Below, one piece after another: positions 49,898-58,544 of a stretch of DNA of 64,000 bases. Within the stretch, counting starts at the first letter, position 1. Every line of letters starts with the position of its first letter. The position numbers and the translations under genes were made by a program. The DNA is from Salinibaculum litoreum. Lineage in GTDB: Archaea > Halobacteriota > Halobacteria > Halobacteriales > Haloarculaceae. The stretch is from NCBI GenBank assembly GCA_009789175.1, contig CP046866.1:310001-374000 (forward strand). The letters are read 5' to 3'. The notes below the pieces were generated by a model. The model ran no database searches, was not told the origin of the DNA, and saw only the letters and a program-made list of their open reading frames with translations.

Positions 49898-50761
49898 TCA
49901 GTAGAATTCGCGAACGAGGTCCATCGCGTCCTCGGGAGCGCCGTCGGGAATCTCGGACATGTTCTGGTCGATGCCTTCACGCTCCCCGAAGGGGACGGAG
50001 TCTTCGTCCTGGTAGATGACGCCCATGTACTCCTTGTCGCCTTCGAGAATCTTCTCTTTGGCCTGGTCCTCGTCGTGGGGGTCGTGGTCGGTCTCCGAGA
50101 GGTCAACGATGGTGTCCCGGAAGTAGTCGTAGGTGTCCACGTCGTTGAAGGTCACACACGGCGAGTAGGTGTTGACGAAGCCGAAGCCGTCGTGTTCGAT
50201 TGCCTTCTGGATGATCTCGGTGTGGCGCTGGCTGTCCGAAGAGAACGACTGTGCGATGAAGGTCGCACCCGCGGCATGCGCCAGCGCGAGGGGGTTGACC
50301 GGCGGCATGTTCGTGCCGTCGGGACTCGTCGAAGTCTCGAAGTCCTCGCGCGAGGTCGGCGAGGCCTGCCCCTTGGTCAGCCCGTAGATGCGGTTGTCCA
50401 TGACGACGTAGGACATGTCCACGTTCCGGCGGACGGCGTGGACGAAGTGGCCGGCACCGATGGAGTAGCCGTCACCGTCACCGCCGGCGACCATCACTTC
50501 GAGGTCGGGGTTGGCCAGTTTGACGCCGGTGCCGACCGGCAGGGCGCGGCCGTGGACGCCGTGCAGCGCGTAGCTGTGCATGTACGTCCCGATTTTCCCG
50601 GAACAGCCGATTCCGGCGACCACGAACGTGTTGTCGGGGTCGTTGCCCGTCTGGGCCAGTGCTTTCATCATACCGTTCATCGTCCCGAAGTCACCGCAGC
50701 CGGGACACCAGGTCGGTTGCTTGTCGGACTTGAAGTCGACGAAGCGGACGTCTGAGCTCAT
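49898..50761 (-). CDS. korB: 2-oxoacid:ferredoxin oxidoreductase beta subunit
   Basis: 287 residues. Thiamine-diphosphate subunit: TWCPGCGDFGTMNG near residue 18, GDG-x-YSIGAG region at AGGDGDGYSIGAGHFVHAV, and VVMDNRIYGLTKGQ (TPP/Mg N-x-x-Y). Decarboxylates 2-oxoacids to acyl-CoA with ferredoxin as acceptor. The korA stop is 3 bp upstream of its ATG, so one operon. Length and gene order fit haloarchaeal KorAB (2-oxoglutarate) better than the longer PorAB (pyruvate). The gap 49677-49897 is non-coding by eye. Confidence 0.93.
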   Translation of the reverse strand: MSSDVRFVDFKSDKQPTWCPGCGDFGTMNGMMKALAQTGNDPDNTFVVAGIGCSGKIGTYMHSYALHGVHGRALPVGTGVKLANPDLEVMVAGGDGDGYSIGAGHFVHAVRRNVDMSYVVMDNRIYGLTKGQASPTSREDFETSTSPDGTNMPPVNPLALAHAAGATFIAQSFSSDSQRHTEIIQKAIEHDGFGFVNTYSPCVTFNDVDTYDYFRDTIVDLSETDHDPHDEDQAKEKILEGDKEYMGVIYQDEDSVPFGEREGIDQNMSEIPDGAPEDAMDLVREFY

Positions 50762-50764
50762 TGG

Positions 50765-52528
50765 TTAGTCTGCCTCCTGTGGTTCCGCCATCTTTTGCTT
50801 GATACGTTCTGCGAGTTCGTCGGCCTTGAACCGCACGCCTGTGTACTTGTTGATACGTTCGACGCGTTCGAGGACATCGTGCTCGATGAGGTCCGCGAAC
50901 TGGCCGGTGGCGTTACACTCGACGACGATGGTGGTTTCTGCCTCCTCGATGGCATCTGACAGGTCCGGCCGGGGGAACAGGTACGGAACCGACAGCAGTC
51001 GGATGTCGATACCGTCCTCTTCGAGGATGTCCATCCCCTCGCGGATGGCTCCCTCGTTGGAGCCCCACGAGATGACGAGCGTGTCCGCGTCGGGATTCCC
51101 GAACTCACGCGGACTCCAGTCTTCCTCTTCGCGAGCCGTCTGGACCTTTCGCTGGCGTTTGTCGACCTGCTCGACGCGAATGTCTTCCTCCTCGGTCCGG
51201 CGACCGAGTGCGTCGTGTTCCAATCCAGTGGTCATGTGCGCCCCGTCTTCGGTGCCGGGGAACGCGCGAGGACTGACGCCATCGGCGGTCGGGAAGTGCG
51301 GCTGGAACCGGCCCTGCTCGTCGAGCCAGGAATCGATGTCCTCCTCGTCGACGACTTTGCCGCGCTCGATTTCGACCTCGTCCATGTCGAACGTCTCCGG
51401 TGCAAACGTCTGCTCGGTGACCGACATCGCGAGGTCGGAGACGAGGAACACCGGCGTGGAGTACTTCTCGGCGAGGTTGAACGCCTCGATGGCCTTCCAG
51501 AAACACTCCGAGACGCTGGTCGGCGCGACGACGAACCGCGGAACCTCGCCGTGGCCGCCGTACAGGGCCATGTTCAGGTCGCCCTGTTCCTGCTTGGTCG
51601 GCATCCCGGTCGAGGGGCCGGAGCGCTGTACGTCGGTGATGACCAGCGGCGTCTCGGACTGGGCGACCAGCCCGAACGTCTCGGTCATGAGGTCGATTCC
51701 TGCGCCGGAGGTCGCGGTCATCGACCGTGCGCCCGCGCGTGCGGCACCGAGGGCCATGTTGATAGCCGAGAGTTCGTCCTCGGCCTGGACGACCTTGCCA
51801 CCGTACTCGTCGATGCGCCCGATGAGATACTCCATGATAGAGGTCGCGGGCGTAATCGGGTAGCCGGCGTAGAACCGACAGCCGGCAGCGAGGGCACCCA
51901 TCCCGAGTGCCTCGTTGCCGTTCAACAGGACATAGTCGTTGTCCGTCGTCTCCATGTCGTAGTCGAAGTCGGTGTCGGCGTACTCCTCGGCGACGTACTC
52001 CTGGCCGACCCGGGCTGCCTTCTTGTTGTTCTCGACGATGGCCTGCCCCTTGTCGGCAAAGCGTTTCTTCAGGGACTCGTCGAGGTTCTCGATGGGGAAG
52101 TTCGTCACCTCACAGGCTGCCCCGAGTGCGACGATGTTGGCCATGATGGCACCGCCAGCGTCCTCGGCGAGACTCTTCAGGGGGACATCGAGCCCGATCA
52201 TCCCCTCGGGAATCTCGAGGTCCTGCATGGTGGTGCGCTCGCCATCGTAGATGATGACGCTGCCCTCGTGTAGTTCGTCCAGGTTCTCCTCAACAGTGCG
52301 CTCGGTCAGCGCGATGAGGATATCCAGCCGGTCGACGACGCTCTCGACGCGCTCGGTGGACGTCCGTACCTTGTAGGCGGTGTAACCGCCCCGGATTCGC
52401 GATGCGAAATCCTTCGATGTGAGTACGTGTCGTCCCGCCCGTGAGAGCGCCTGAGCGAATATCTTTCCTGTAGATGCAATCCCATCGCCGGCTTCGCCGC
52501 CGATGGCCCAGTTCAGGTCGTCGGGCAT
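50765..52528 (-). CDS. korA: 2-oxoacid:ferredoxin oxidoreductase alpha subunit (gamma-alpha fusion)
   Basis: 587 residues. N-terminal gamma domain LNWAIGGEAGDGIASTGKIF through ~190, then alpha domain with YPITPATSIMEYLIGRIDEY, QAEDELSAINMALGAARAGA, TATSGAGIDLMTETFGLVAQ and GPSTGMPTKQEQGDLNMALY. ATG at 52528 precedes the conserved DDLNWAIGGEAGDG; the longer form to 52633 overlaps the divergent gene's promoter. 587 residues matches known haloarchaeal KorA. In haloarchaea this replaces an NAD-linked 2-oxoglutarate dehydrogenase in the TCA cycle. Divergent from the FNR-like gene. Confidence 0.93.
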   Translation of the reverse strand: MPDDLNWAIGGEAGDGIASTGKIFAQALSRAGRHVLTSKDFASRIRGGYTAYKVRTSTERVESVVDRLDILIALTERTVEENLDELHEGSVIIYDGERTTMQDLEIPEGMIGLDVPLKSLAEDAGGAIMANIVALGAACEVTNFPIENLDESLKKRFADKGQAIVENNKKAARVGQEYVAEEYADTDFDYDMETTDNDYVLLNGNEALGMGALAAGCRFYAGYPITPATSIMEYLIGRIDEYGGKVVQAEDELSAINMALGAARAGARSMTATSGAGIDLMTETFGLVAQSETPLVITDVQRSGPSTGMPTKQEQGDLNMALYGGHGEVPRFVVAPTSVSECFWKAIEAFNLAEKYSTPVFLVSDLAMSVTEQTFAPETFDMDEVEIERGKVVDEEDIDSWLDEQGRFQPHFPTADGVSPRAFPGTEDGAHMTTGLEHDALGRRTEEEDIRVEQVDKRQRKVQTAREEEDWSPREFGNPDADTLVISWGSNEGAIREGMDILEEDGIDIRLLSVPYLFPRPDLSDAIEEAETTIVVECNATGQFADLIEHDVLERVERINKYTGVRFKADELAERIKQKMAEPQEAD

Positions 52529-52694
52529 ACTACATCCTGCTTCCCTGGGCTTGAGGAAAAACATTGTGCATGCGGCTCCCCGGGGAGATTTCGCCGGGCT
52601 GACGCCGTCCGAAATCGGCCCTGCCCCTGTCACTAGTTACCTCAATGCTAGCCAGGAGCGAAAGGGGTTTGCCACCGCTGGGCGAGTGTGGTGT

Positions 52695-53330
52695 ATGGAC
52701 CAGACTGCCGTCACCGTCGCGGCCGTCAGCGATGTCGGTACCGACGCTATCGCCGTCGAGTTCGAAACCCCAGCGGACTTTTCGGCACAACCCGGCCAGT
52801 TCGTCAAACTCATTGCCACCGTCGACGGCGAGGAGTACCCGCGTTTTTACACCATCTCATCGCCCGATGTCGAGGGTACGTTCGAGATGACTATCGAAAT
52901 CGACCCCGAGGGAGAGGTCACACCGCGCCTGCAGACGCTTGCCCCCGGCGACGAACTCACCCTTTCGGGTCCCTACGGTGATGCCTACTACGAGGGCGAA
53001 CAGCGCGTGCTCGTCCTCGCTGGCGGGCCCGGTATCGGCCCCGCTGTCGGTATCGCAGAGCGTGCCATCGCCGAGGGTGGCGAAGCCGCAATCGTCTACC
53101 GTGACGACGACCCTATCCACGAAGCCCGCCTCGCGGAACTGGGTTCCCGCGGCGTCGACGTGGAACTGCTCACCCCGGCTGATACACTTGATGACGCCGT
53201 CGCCGACGCCTTCTCACGGGACACGCAGGTGTTCGTCTACGGCTTCGCTGACTTTCTCGACGACGCCACCGACGCGCTGGAAGCCGCCGACGCAGACCCC
53301 GAAGCGGCGAAAGTCGAGAACTTCGGGTAA
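52695..53330 (+). CDS. FNR-like FAD oxidoreductase (flavin reductase/dihydroorotate dehydrogenase electron-transfer type)
   Basis: 211 residues. FAD domain with VAVEFETPADFSAQPGQFVK-like strand and RFYTISSPDVEG (R-x-Y-S/T motif for FAD), LTLSGPYGDAYY and the NAD(P) domain LVLAGGPGIGPAVGIAERAI with VYRDDD and QVFVYGFADF. It is a compact ferredoxin-NAD(P) reductase-like enzyme; no cluster-binding cysteines. It is divergent from korAB, an arrangement I recall in other haloarchaea, so it may pass electrons between KorAB-reduced ferredoxin and NAD(P). ATG at 52695 follows GTGTGGTGT. Confidence 0.85.
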   Translation: MDQTAVTVAAVSDVGTDAIAVEFETPADFSAQPGQFVKLIATVDGEEYPRFYTISSPDVEGTFEMTIEIDPEGEVTPRLQTLAPGDELTLSGPYGDAYYEGEQRVLVLAGGPGIGPAVGIAERAIAEGGEAAIVYRDDDPIHEARLAELGSRGVDVELLTPADTLDDAVADAFSRDTQVFVYGFADFLDDATDALEAADADPEAAKVENFG

Positions 53331-53401
53331 CCCCGTTTTCAGCGACGTGTCTCGCACGCGAGTCTCGTGAAGCGTGTAACAACTCACACGACAAGCGACG
53401 G

Positions 53402-54043
53402 CTAGTCGTCCGCCACAGCCTTGAACGGACCCGGGGGCAAGCGCAGTTCCTCCAGTTCCGGCAGGTGCTTGACGTTGTAGACGACCTGCAGTTCGTCACT
53501 GAGCGGTTCGCCGACACAGGACAGATAGATGTCGCGTTCGACCATCTCCTCGGGGAGGATGTGGTTGGCTGGTATCGAAATCTCGCCGGATTTGACCAGA
53601 ATGGCACAGTTTGCACACGCCCCACCGCGACAGGAGAAGGGCCAGGTGAGCCCGCAACTCTCCGTACTGCCGAGCAGGAACTGGTCGGACTCGACTAACA
53701 CCTCGCCGTAGTCTGGTGGATGGAGGTCCGCCTCGGCGGCGCGTTCGAACAGGTCGTCGTCCTCCAAATCCCAGCCGTAGTCGTCCAGCACCTCGTAATT
53801 GAGATACTCGACGCGGGTGCCGTCCTCGTCCGGGTCCTCCTCGACGTGTTCCAGGTCCTCGAAGTCACCCTCTTCGAGGTCCATCTCCATCAGTTCCTCG
53901 TAGGCCTCCTTGACCGCCCGGAACTGCTTGACGGACCCACCCTGGTCGGGATGGACTTCCTTGACCCGTTCGCGGTACGCCTCCACCACCTCGGCTTCGG
54001 TTACACCGGGTTCGATGGCGAGCACCTCGAACGGGGATGTCAT
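53402..54043 (-). CDS. J-domain and [2Fe-2S] ferredoxin fusion
   Basis: 213 residues. Residues 1-55 form a DnaJ J-domain (PFEVLAIEPGVTEAEVVEAY, then HPD at 31-33). Residues ~75-213 are a haloarchaeal 2Fe-2S ferredoxin: the family's YLNYEVLDDYGWDLEDDD insertion (first ~30 residues), then WPFSCRGGACANCAILVKSG (Cys138, 143, 146) and SCVGEP (Cys176), then VVYNVKHL. The catalytic HPD is intact so it could recruit Hsp70. The normal ferredoxin lacks the J-domain. Converges with the FNR-like gene. Start at 54043 supported by TATA at 54068-54075. Confidence 0.9.
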   Translation of the reverse strand: MTSPFEVLAIEPGVTEAEVVEAYRERVKEVHPDQGGSVKQFRAVKEAYEELMEMDLEEGDFEDLEHVEEDPDEDGTRVEYLNYEVLDDYGWDLEDDDLFERAAEADLHPPDYGEVLVESDQFLLGSTESCGLTWPFSCRGGACANCAILVKSGEISIPANHILPEEMVERDIYLSCVGEPLSDELQVVYNVKHLPELEELRLPPGPFKAVADD

Positions 54044-54067
54044 TGCCCGTGCTAGGGAAAATTCGAT

Positions 54068-54075
54068 GATAAAGC
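54068..54075 (-). promoter_or_regulatory. TATA element for the J-domain ferredoxin
   Basis: Minus-strand GCTTTATC is 25-32 nt before the ATG at 54043, the expected leaderless spacing, and excludes the longer reading frame that begins at 54139. Confidence 0.55.
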
Positions 54076-54284
54076 TTCCCTTCGTGGCACCGTCTATCAC
54101 GGCCGAACTATACTCAAACAGACACTCTCGCCTCCACACCTCACAGGCCGAAGTCTGCTGGCAGGACTGTTTGTAGTAACCACCGGTATCGCGTACGTGG
54201 ACCAGTCTCTTGGCGAGTGGCTTCTCTGAGTCGCACTCTCTCCCATGAGACGCTGACAGGGGTAATTGATTGCCCTGGGCACTC

Positions 54285-54290
54285 TTTATG
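54285..54290 (+). promoter_or_regulatory. TATA element for the photolyase
   Basis: TTTATG is 21-26 nt upstream of the ATG at 54311, supporting this start over the in-frame ATT/ATG-like codon at 54266. Confidence 0.55.
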
Positions 54291-54310
54291 GCTCACTCCA
54301 AGCATTCGGT

Positions 54311-55681
54311 ATGCACATCTTCTGGCACCAGCGGGACCTGCGGATACCTGACAACCGCGGGCTCGCCATGGCCGCCACGGAGGCCGATGTCCTTCCGGTC
54401 TACGTCGTCGACACCGACATGCTCACGAACCTCGGCAAGCGCCAGCGGGCGTTTTTCATGAACGGGGTCGACGAGCTAAAGCGCCGGTACCGGTCCCTCG
54501 GCGGGGACCTGCTGGTGCGGGCCGGCGACCCGGCTGACGTGCTTGCGGACATCCACGAGGAGTACGGCGCTGCCCGCGTCTTCTACAACCGTCAGTACCG
54601 ACCTGCCCGCACGGAGCGCCAGAGCCGCGTCGACGAGGCTGTTCCGACCGAGGCGGTCACCGACCTCGTGCTCGTCGACCCAGGCAACCTTGCCGCTCGC
54701 TACGAGAATCACGGACGGTTCTACGATGACTGGCAGGACGCACGGAAGCCCCAGCCAGCCGAGACGCCCGACGGCGATGCCCTCGTGGACGCAGCAGACG
54801 ACACGGGCGGTCTGGACATCGCTACCGATATCGACCTGCCGGATGCGGGCTACCGGGCGGCACGGGACCGCTACGACCAGTTCCTGGATGCCGGCATCGA
54901 GACGTACAACGATACCAGAGACGATATGCAGGCGGCTATCGACCGCCCGGTCGGTGCCGTCTCCCGGCTCTCGCCGTACCTTGCTGCCGGGATGCTCGGT
55001 ATCCGCGAAATCTGGGCCGATGCGACCGAACGACATCGCGTTGCGAGCGGTGACGCCCAGCGCAACATCCAGAAGTTCCGATACGAACTCTCCTGGCGCG
55101 AGCAGAACTTCCACCTGCTGTCTCACAATCCCGACCTGCTGGTCGAGAACTACAAGTCGATGCCCAACGACATCGCCTGGGAGAACGACGACGAGCACTT
55201 CGAGGCCTGGAAGCGCGGCGAGACGGGGTATCCCCTCGTGGATGCCGGGATGCGCCAGCTGAATCAGGAGGGGTATATCCACAACCGGCCCCGGCAAAAC
55301 GTCGCCTCCTTCCTGACGAAACACCTCCTCGTCGACTGGCGTTGGGGGGCCCGGTACTTCGCGAAGCAACTCCTCGACCACGACCCGGCGAACAACTACG
55401 CAAACTGGCAGTGGATTGCCAGCACGGGGACCGACTCCGTCGACGTTCGTATCTTCGACCCCGTAGCACAGATGAGCAAGTACGACGACGGGGCAACCTA
55501 CGTCAAAGAATACGTCCCCGAACTCCGTGACGTGGATGCCGGGACGATTGTCGACTGGCCGACCCTCTCGGAGGCAGGCCGCAAGCGACTGGCCCCGGAG
55601 TATCACCACCCGATTGTCGACAGGAACGACGCCTACGAACGTGCACAGCGGGTCTTCGAGGCGGCACTCGGCAAGCGGTGA
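54311..55681 (+). CDS. Cryptochrome/photolyase family protein (probable CPD photolyase)
   Basis: 456 residues. N-terminal antenna domain: MHIFWHQRDLRIPDNRGLAM, then VLPVYVVDTDML. FAD-binding alpha-helical domain: SRLSPYLAAGMLGIREIW, FRYELSWREQNFHLLSHNPD, then DAGMRQLNQEGYIHNRPRQN, VASFLTKHLLVDWRWGARYF, and LDHDPANNYANWQWIASTGT. These match light-dependent repair enzymes of the class I photolyase/cryptochrome type. The NRxRQNVASFL motif and W-rich region fit FAD binding and electron transfer. It repairs UV dimers, consistent with a sun-exposed habitat. CPD versus (6-4) specificity is not certain. Confidence 0.94.
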   Translation: MHIFWHQRDLRIPDNRGLAMAATEADVLPVYVVDTDMLTNLGKRQRAFFMNGVDELKRRYRSLGGDLLVRAGDPADVLADIHEEYGAARVFYNRQYRPARTERQSRVDEAVPTEAVTDLVLVDPGNLAARYENHGRFYDDWQDARKPQPAETPDGDALVDAADDTGGLDIATDIDLPDAGYRAARDRYDQFLDAGIETYNDTRDDMQAAIDRPVGAVSRLSPYLAAGMLGIREIWADATERHRVASGDAQRNIQKFRYELSWREQNFHLLSHNPDLLVENYKSMPNDIAWENDDEHFEAWKRGETGYPLVDAGMRQLNQEGYIHNRPRQNVASFLTKHLLVDWRWGARYFAKQLLDHDPANNYANWQWIASTGTDSVDVRIFDPVAQMSKYDDGATYVKEYVPELRDVDAGTIVDWPTLSEAGRKRLAPEYHHPIVDRNDAYERAQRVFEAALGKR

Positions 55682-55687
55682 CCGCGA

Positions 55688-56428
55688 TTACTGCTTGGCA
55701 ACCCTAACTGAACAGTGTAGACAGACCGTCTCCCCGGCGACCCAGTTGATGTCGGTCTCACCACATTCCGGGCACCGATAGCTCTCGTTGTTGTACTCAG
55801 TCGTCCCGCGTGGCGTGTGCAGTCGTCCGGCATCGAGAACTGCATCGACGATGCGGGGTAGCTGTCGACGCTTGAACGCCGCCCGGTGTGCGAGATATTC
55901 GCCGCTCTGTGGGTCCTCACCGTGGAGGTCGTCCCAGCGGACATCGAGGCCGGTATTCCGGGAGGCGTGCAGTATCAGGCGGTTCGCGGCCGTAAACACC
56001 GGCTGGCTGGCCGCTGTGACCGGGTCCTCCGGCGTGTGGCTCCGGTAGAGTTGCTGTGCGCGCTCGTATTCCGTCGCTGCACGCTCCGTGTCCCCGAGGA
56101 CGGCCCGGGCGTCAGCGACGAACTCCTGATAGACCGCTCGCGTGACGCCCTCCCTGGTGTGATCACGTCCGTCGATAGCGACCGGCTGTGCGGTGAGCGA
56201 GCGGAGACGCGCCCGGTCTTCGTGCCCGGCGAGGCGATAACAGAGTGCTGCCTGACAGAGCGAGGCCAGCCCGAACGCCGGTCGCTCGCGTGACCCCGGC
56301 GAGAGCGTGGACCACTCCTCGCCGTTACCGAAGTCCCGGTGGGCGGCCAGCGTGAACGCGTCCGCTGCTGCCTGCCAATCCTTCTCGACCAGCGCACGCA
56401 CCGCTGTCTCTCGGTGTGGGTTGCCCAT
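55688..56428 (-). CDS. TPR-like protein with C-terminal zinc ribbon
   Basis: 246 residues, function not recognised. The first ~170 residues are helical and TPR-like (ALVEKDWQAAADAFTLAAHR, LGDTERAATEYERAQQLYRS). The last ~40 residues contain a zinc ribbon: YRCPECGETDINWVAGETVC then LHCSVRVAKQ, with CxxC pairs. No membrane segment. Convergent with the photolyase gene (6 bp between stops). Confidence 0.7.
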   Translation of the reverse strand: MGNPHRETAVRALVEKDWQAAADAFTLAAHRDFGNGEEWSTLSPGSRERPAFGLASLCQAALCYRLAGHEDRARLRSLTAQPVAIDGRDHTREGVTRAVYQEFVADARAVLGDTERAATEYERAQQLYRSHTPEDPVTAASQPVFTAANRLILHASRNTGLDVRWDDLHGEDPQSGEYLAHRAAFKRRQLPRIVDAVLDAGRLHTPRGTTEYNNESYRCPECGETDINWVAGETVCLHCSVRVAKQ

Positions 56429-56526
56429 AGCGGCCAGCAGGACTGCACTCGGAAATGGCCGCCGCTTGCGGACACTCTGTCTCCGTGTTGCTCAGACTGT
56501 CAGCACGAAAGAAACAGCAGACAGTA

Positions 56527-57801
56527 TCAGGCCGACGTGGCGATGTGGTGTGCCGGGAGGCTGTCGTCGATAGCAACGTCGAACCGCTCCGCGAGCATCG
56601 AGACGGCTACCTCCTCGGCAAGGTCCTGTGCTGTCTCGTCGTCCAGCACGTCGGCAAAGGCCGTCTCGCCGGGGACGGCGTGTTCTGTGACGGCCGTCCG
56701 GATGTCGCTTGCCGTCGGCTCGTCGAGTTCCTCACCCAGGGCACGCAGTTCCAGCGCGGCCTCGATGCCGACTGCGAGATAGCGTGCGGCACGCTGTTCG
56801 GGTGCAGGGACGTCGACAATCGTCGAGAGATAGCGGGCGGCGGCAGTGTCTTCGAGGTCACGGGTCTCCTCCAGCCACTCCTGAATCGCCGTCCGGTCAG
56901 GCGTGCCCTCGAAGGTATCGGCGGCCTCGGCGACGAGGTCGGCTTCCTCCTCGGCAACGTCGTGGAAGCTATCGCCGACGATGACAGCATCCGCACCGGC
57001 ATCGAGGATGGCCTGTGCGTTCTCGCGGTTGTCCAGCCCGCCGCCGTACCAGACCCGGGACCACGAGACGCTCCCGTGAATCTCCTCCAGGATGTCGATG
57101 GCTTCCTCGCCGCCGAAGGTACCGGAGTATTCGAGATAGATAACCTCGCTTTCGAGGTGGTGTTCGGCGGCCAGCGCGTGCTGTTTTGCCTCGCGCGGTG
57201 AGAGGAGGTCCTCGGCAGTGACGTTTGCTTCGCGTGCCGCCGCGCTGTCGACGTTCATGATGATGTAGGCCTCGAAAACGGACTCGTGGAGCAGCCAGGA
57301 GGCGGCAAAGTTGGAGACCCTGTCTTCGAGCGAACTCCCCAGCGGAATCGGTATCTTCTCGGCGATGAGCTGGGGAGCCATCTCCTCTTTGACGTACTCG
57401 ACGCCCTTGCCGAGTGTCCCCACGAGCGACTCGTTGTCGCCGTTGAGCACTTCGGGGACGGCCATGAACTCGGCCTGGTCCCGGATTGCCTTGGTGACGT
57501 GGGTGGCCTCGCTGGGTTCGTGAAACGCCGGTACTGACGCGGCGTTGATCAACTCGAAGGTCTCTAGGGTGTTCCCCTCAGTCACGTCCTGTGAGCCACC
57601 GACGGAGACGGCCCCAGTGTGTGAGAGATACAGCGGGTAGGCAAGCGGCAGGCGTTTCTCGTCCTCGGGGTCGACTTTTGTGATGTGGTCCCACTCGGCC
57701 GGCACCGGGTTCGTGTCGGCAGACAGAACAGTCCGGCCACCGATGGAAATCACCGACCCGAGGGTATCGAGCGTCCGAACGACGCGTGTGAGCCCCGACA
57801 T
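56527..57801 (-). CDS. Geranylgeranylglyceryl-phosphate-synthase family protein with C-terminal extension
   Basis: 424 residues; typical GGGP synthase is ~230-260. The N-terminal ~270 residues show family motifs in order: DHITKVDPEDEK (substrate), GAVSVGGSQDVTEGN, FMAVPEVLNGDNESL, YIIMNVDSAAAREANV, VIYLEYSGTFGG and VWYGGGLDNRENAQAIL with GADAVIVGDSFHDV (phosphate-binding barrel). Such enzymes make the first ether bond of archaeal lipids. The last ~130 residues (LEETRDLEDTAAARYLSTIV...) are an added helical region of unknown function. A CTTTTTAAAAC promoter element 23-31 nt upstream supports the ATG at 57801. It may be a specialised paralogue rather than the main GGGPS. Confidence 0.82.
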   Translation of the reverse strand: MSGLTRVVRTLDTLGSVISIGGRTVLSADTNPVPAEWDHITKVDPEDEKRLPLAYPLYLSHTGAVSVGGSQDVTEGNTLETFELINAASVPAFHEPSEATHVTKAIRDQAEFMAVPEVLNGDNESLVGTLGKGVEYVKEEMAPQLIAEKIPIPLGSSLEDRVSNFAASWLLHESVFEAYIIMNVDSAAAREANVTAEDLLSPREAKQHALAAEHHLESEVIYLEYSGTFGGEEAIDILEEIHGSVSWSRVWYGGGLDNRENAQAILDAGADAVIVGDSFHDVAEEEADLVAEAADTFEGTPDRTAIQEWLEETRDLEDTAAARYLSTIVDVPAPEQRAARYLAVGIEAALELRALGEELDEPTASDIRTAVTEHAVPGETAFADVLDDETAQDLAEEVAVSMLAERFDVAIDDSLPAHHIATSA

Positions 57802-57821
57802 GCTCGAACAGTCATCCCGCG

Positions 57822-57832
57822 GTTTTAAAAAG
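57822..57832 (-). promoter_or_regulatory. TATA element for the GGGPS-like gene
   Basis: Minus-strand CTTTTTAAAAC lies 22-31 nt upstream of the ATG at 57801. Confidence 0.55.
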
Positions 57833-57904
57833 CGTATCCACTCGGCGTGCCGTATGTCAGGCTGACACATGGGGTTTTGTGGCTGGCGACCCTGTTGCAG
57901 CACA

Positions 57905-58297
57905 ATGTCGGAGCGCTCTACTCAGGAGGACGCACTGATTCGGGAGTTCACCGGCCTGGTCGTCGAGAGTCTGGCGGTCAAACAGGACTTCGGAACGGCG
58001 ACCATCGGCTGTCGGACGTGTACGGACGACGCCACGCTTTCTGCCGGCGCTGACGTGACGGTCGCACTCTCCTGTTACGAGGACCACTCCTGGGAGATGG
58101 AAGGAGTCTACTGCTCGGACCACGCCGTGGATTCGGTCGAAGCGACGATGGGTATCCGACCGGAGCGACAGGCCGTCGTCTCGGCGGTGCTTGAGTCGAC
58201 GGGGTATCACCCGCCGAAAGGGGACTTCCAGCCCGACGCGCTCACGCTTGGCGCGGTCGATATCCTCGATTTCAGCCCCACGAGCGATGGCTACTGA
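57905..58297 (+). CDS. Conserved hypothetical protein with cysteine pairs
   Basis: 130 residues from ATG 57905. Contains ATIGCRTCTDDATLSAGADV and ALSCYEDHSWEMEGVYCSDH, giving two Cys pairs plus His that could bind a metal. The rest is acidic and soluble. Not recognised. It is divergent from the GGGPS-like gene and convergent with the small membrane protein gene. Confidence 0.65.
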   Translation: MSERSTQEDALIREFTGLVVESLAVKQDFGTATIGCRTCTDDATLSAGADVTVALSCYEDHSWEMEGVYCSDHAVDSVEATMGIRPERQAVVSAVLESTGYHPPKGDFQPDALTLGAVDILDFSPTSDGY

Positions 58298-58314
58298 TGT
58301 CGGTTCTCGCTTCG

Positions 58315-58503
58315 TTATTGCCCGCCCGCCTCTCCGTCCGCCGTTTCGTCGTCGCCCCATTCGTCGAACCACCAGGCGATACCGAACAGCATCATCGCGA
58401 TGCCAAGCGCTGACGTGGCCGGCTCCGGGAAGATAAACAGCACGAACCCGACGGTGATGACGAGCGACGGTTCGGCTTCGTCGACGTGGTCCAGCAAGCT
58501 CAT
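58315..58503 (-). CDS. Small membrane protein (62 aa)
   Basis: 62 residues: MSLLDHVDEAEPSLVITVGF, then VLFIFPEPATSALGIAMMLF and GIAWWFDEWGDDETADGEAG. Two short hydrophobic helices joined by a Pro-containing loop and an acidic tail. No known family; small proteins of this pattern are common in haloarchaea. Confidence 0.62.
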   Translation of the reverse strand: MSLLDHVDEAEPSLVITVGFVLFIFPEPATSALGIAMMLFGIAWWFDEWGDDETADGEAGGQ

Positions 58504-58544
58504 ATCTGACCCTTCGACGGCGGGCCTAATGGGTTTACTGTTGC

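Noticed and set aside
49853-50755. 300-codon plus-strand frame opposite korB
   Set aside because: Entirely antisense to a gene with clear thiamine-enzyme motifs; composition is Val/Gly/Asp-rich as expected of an antisense shadow.
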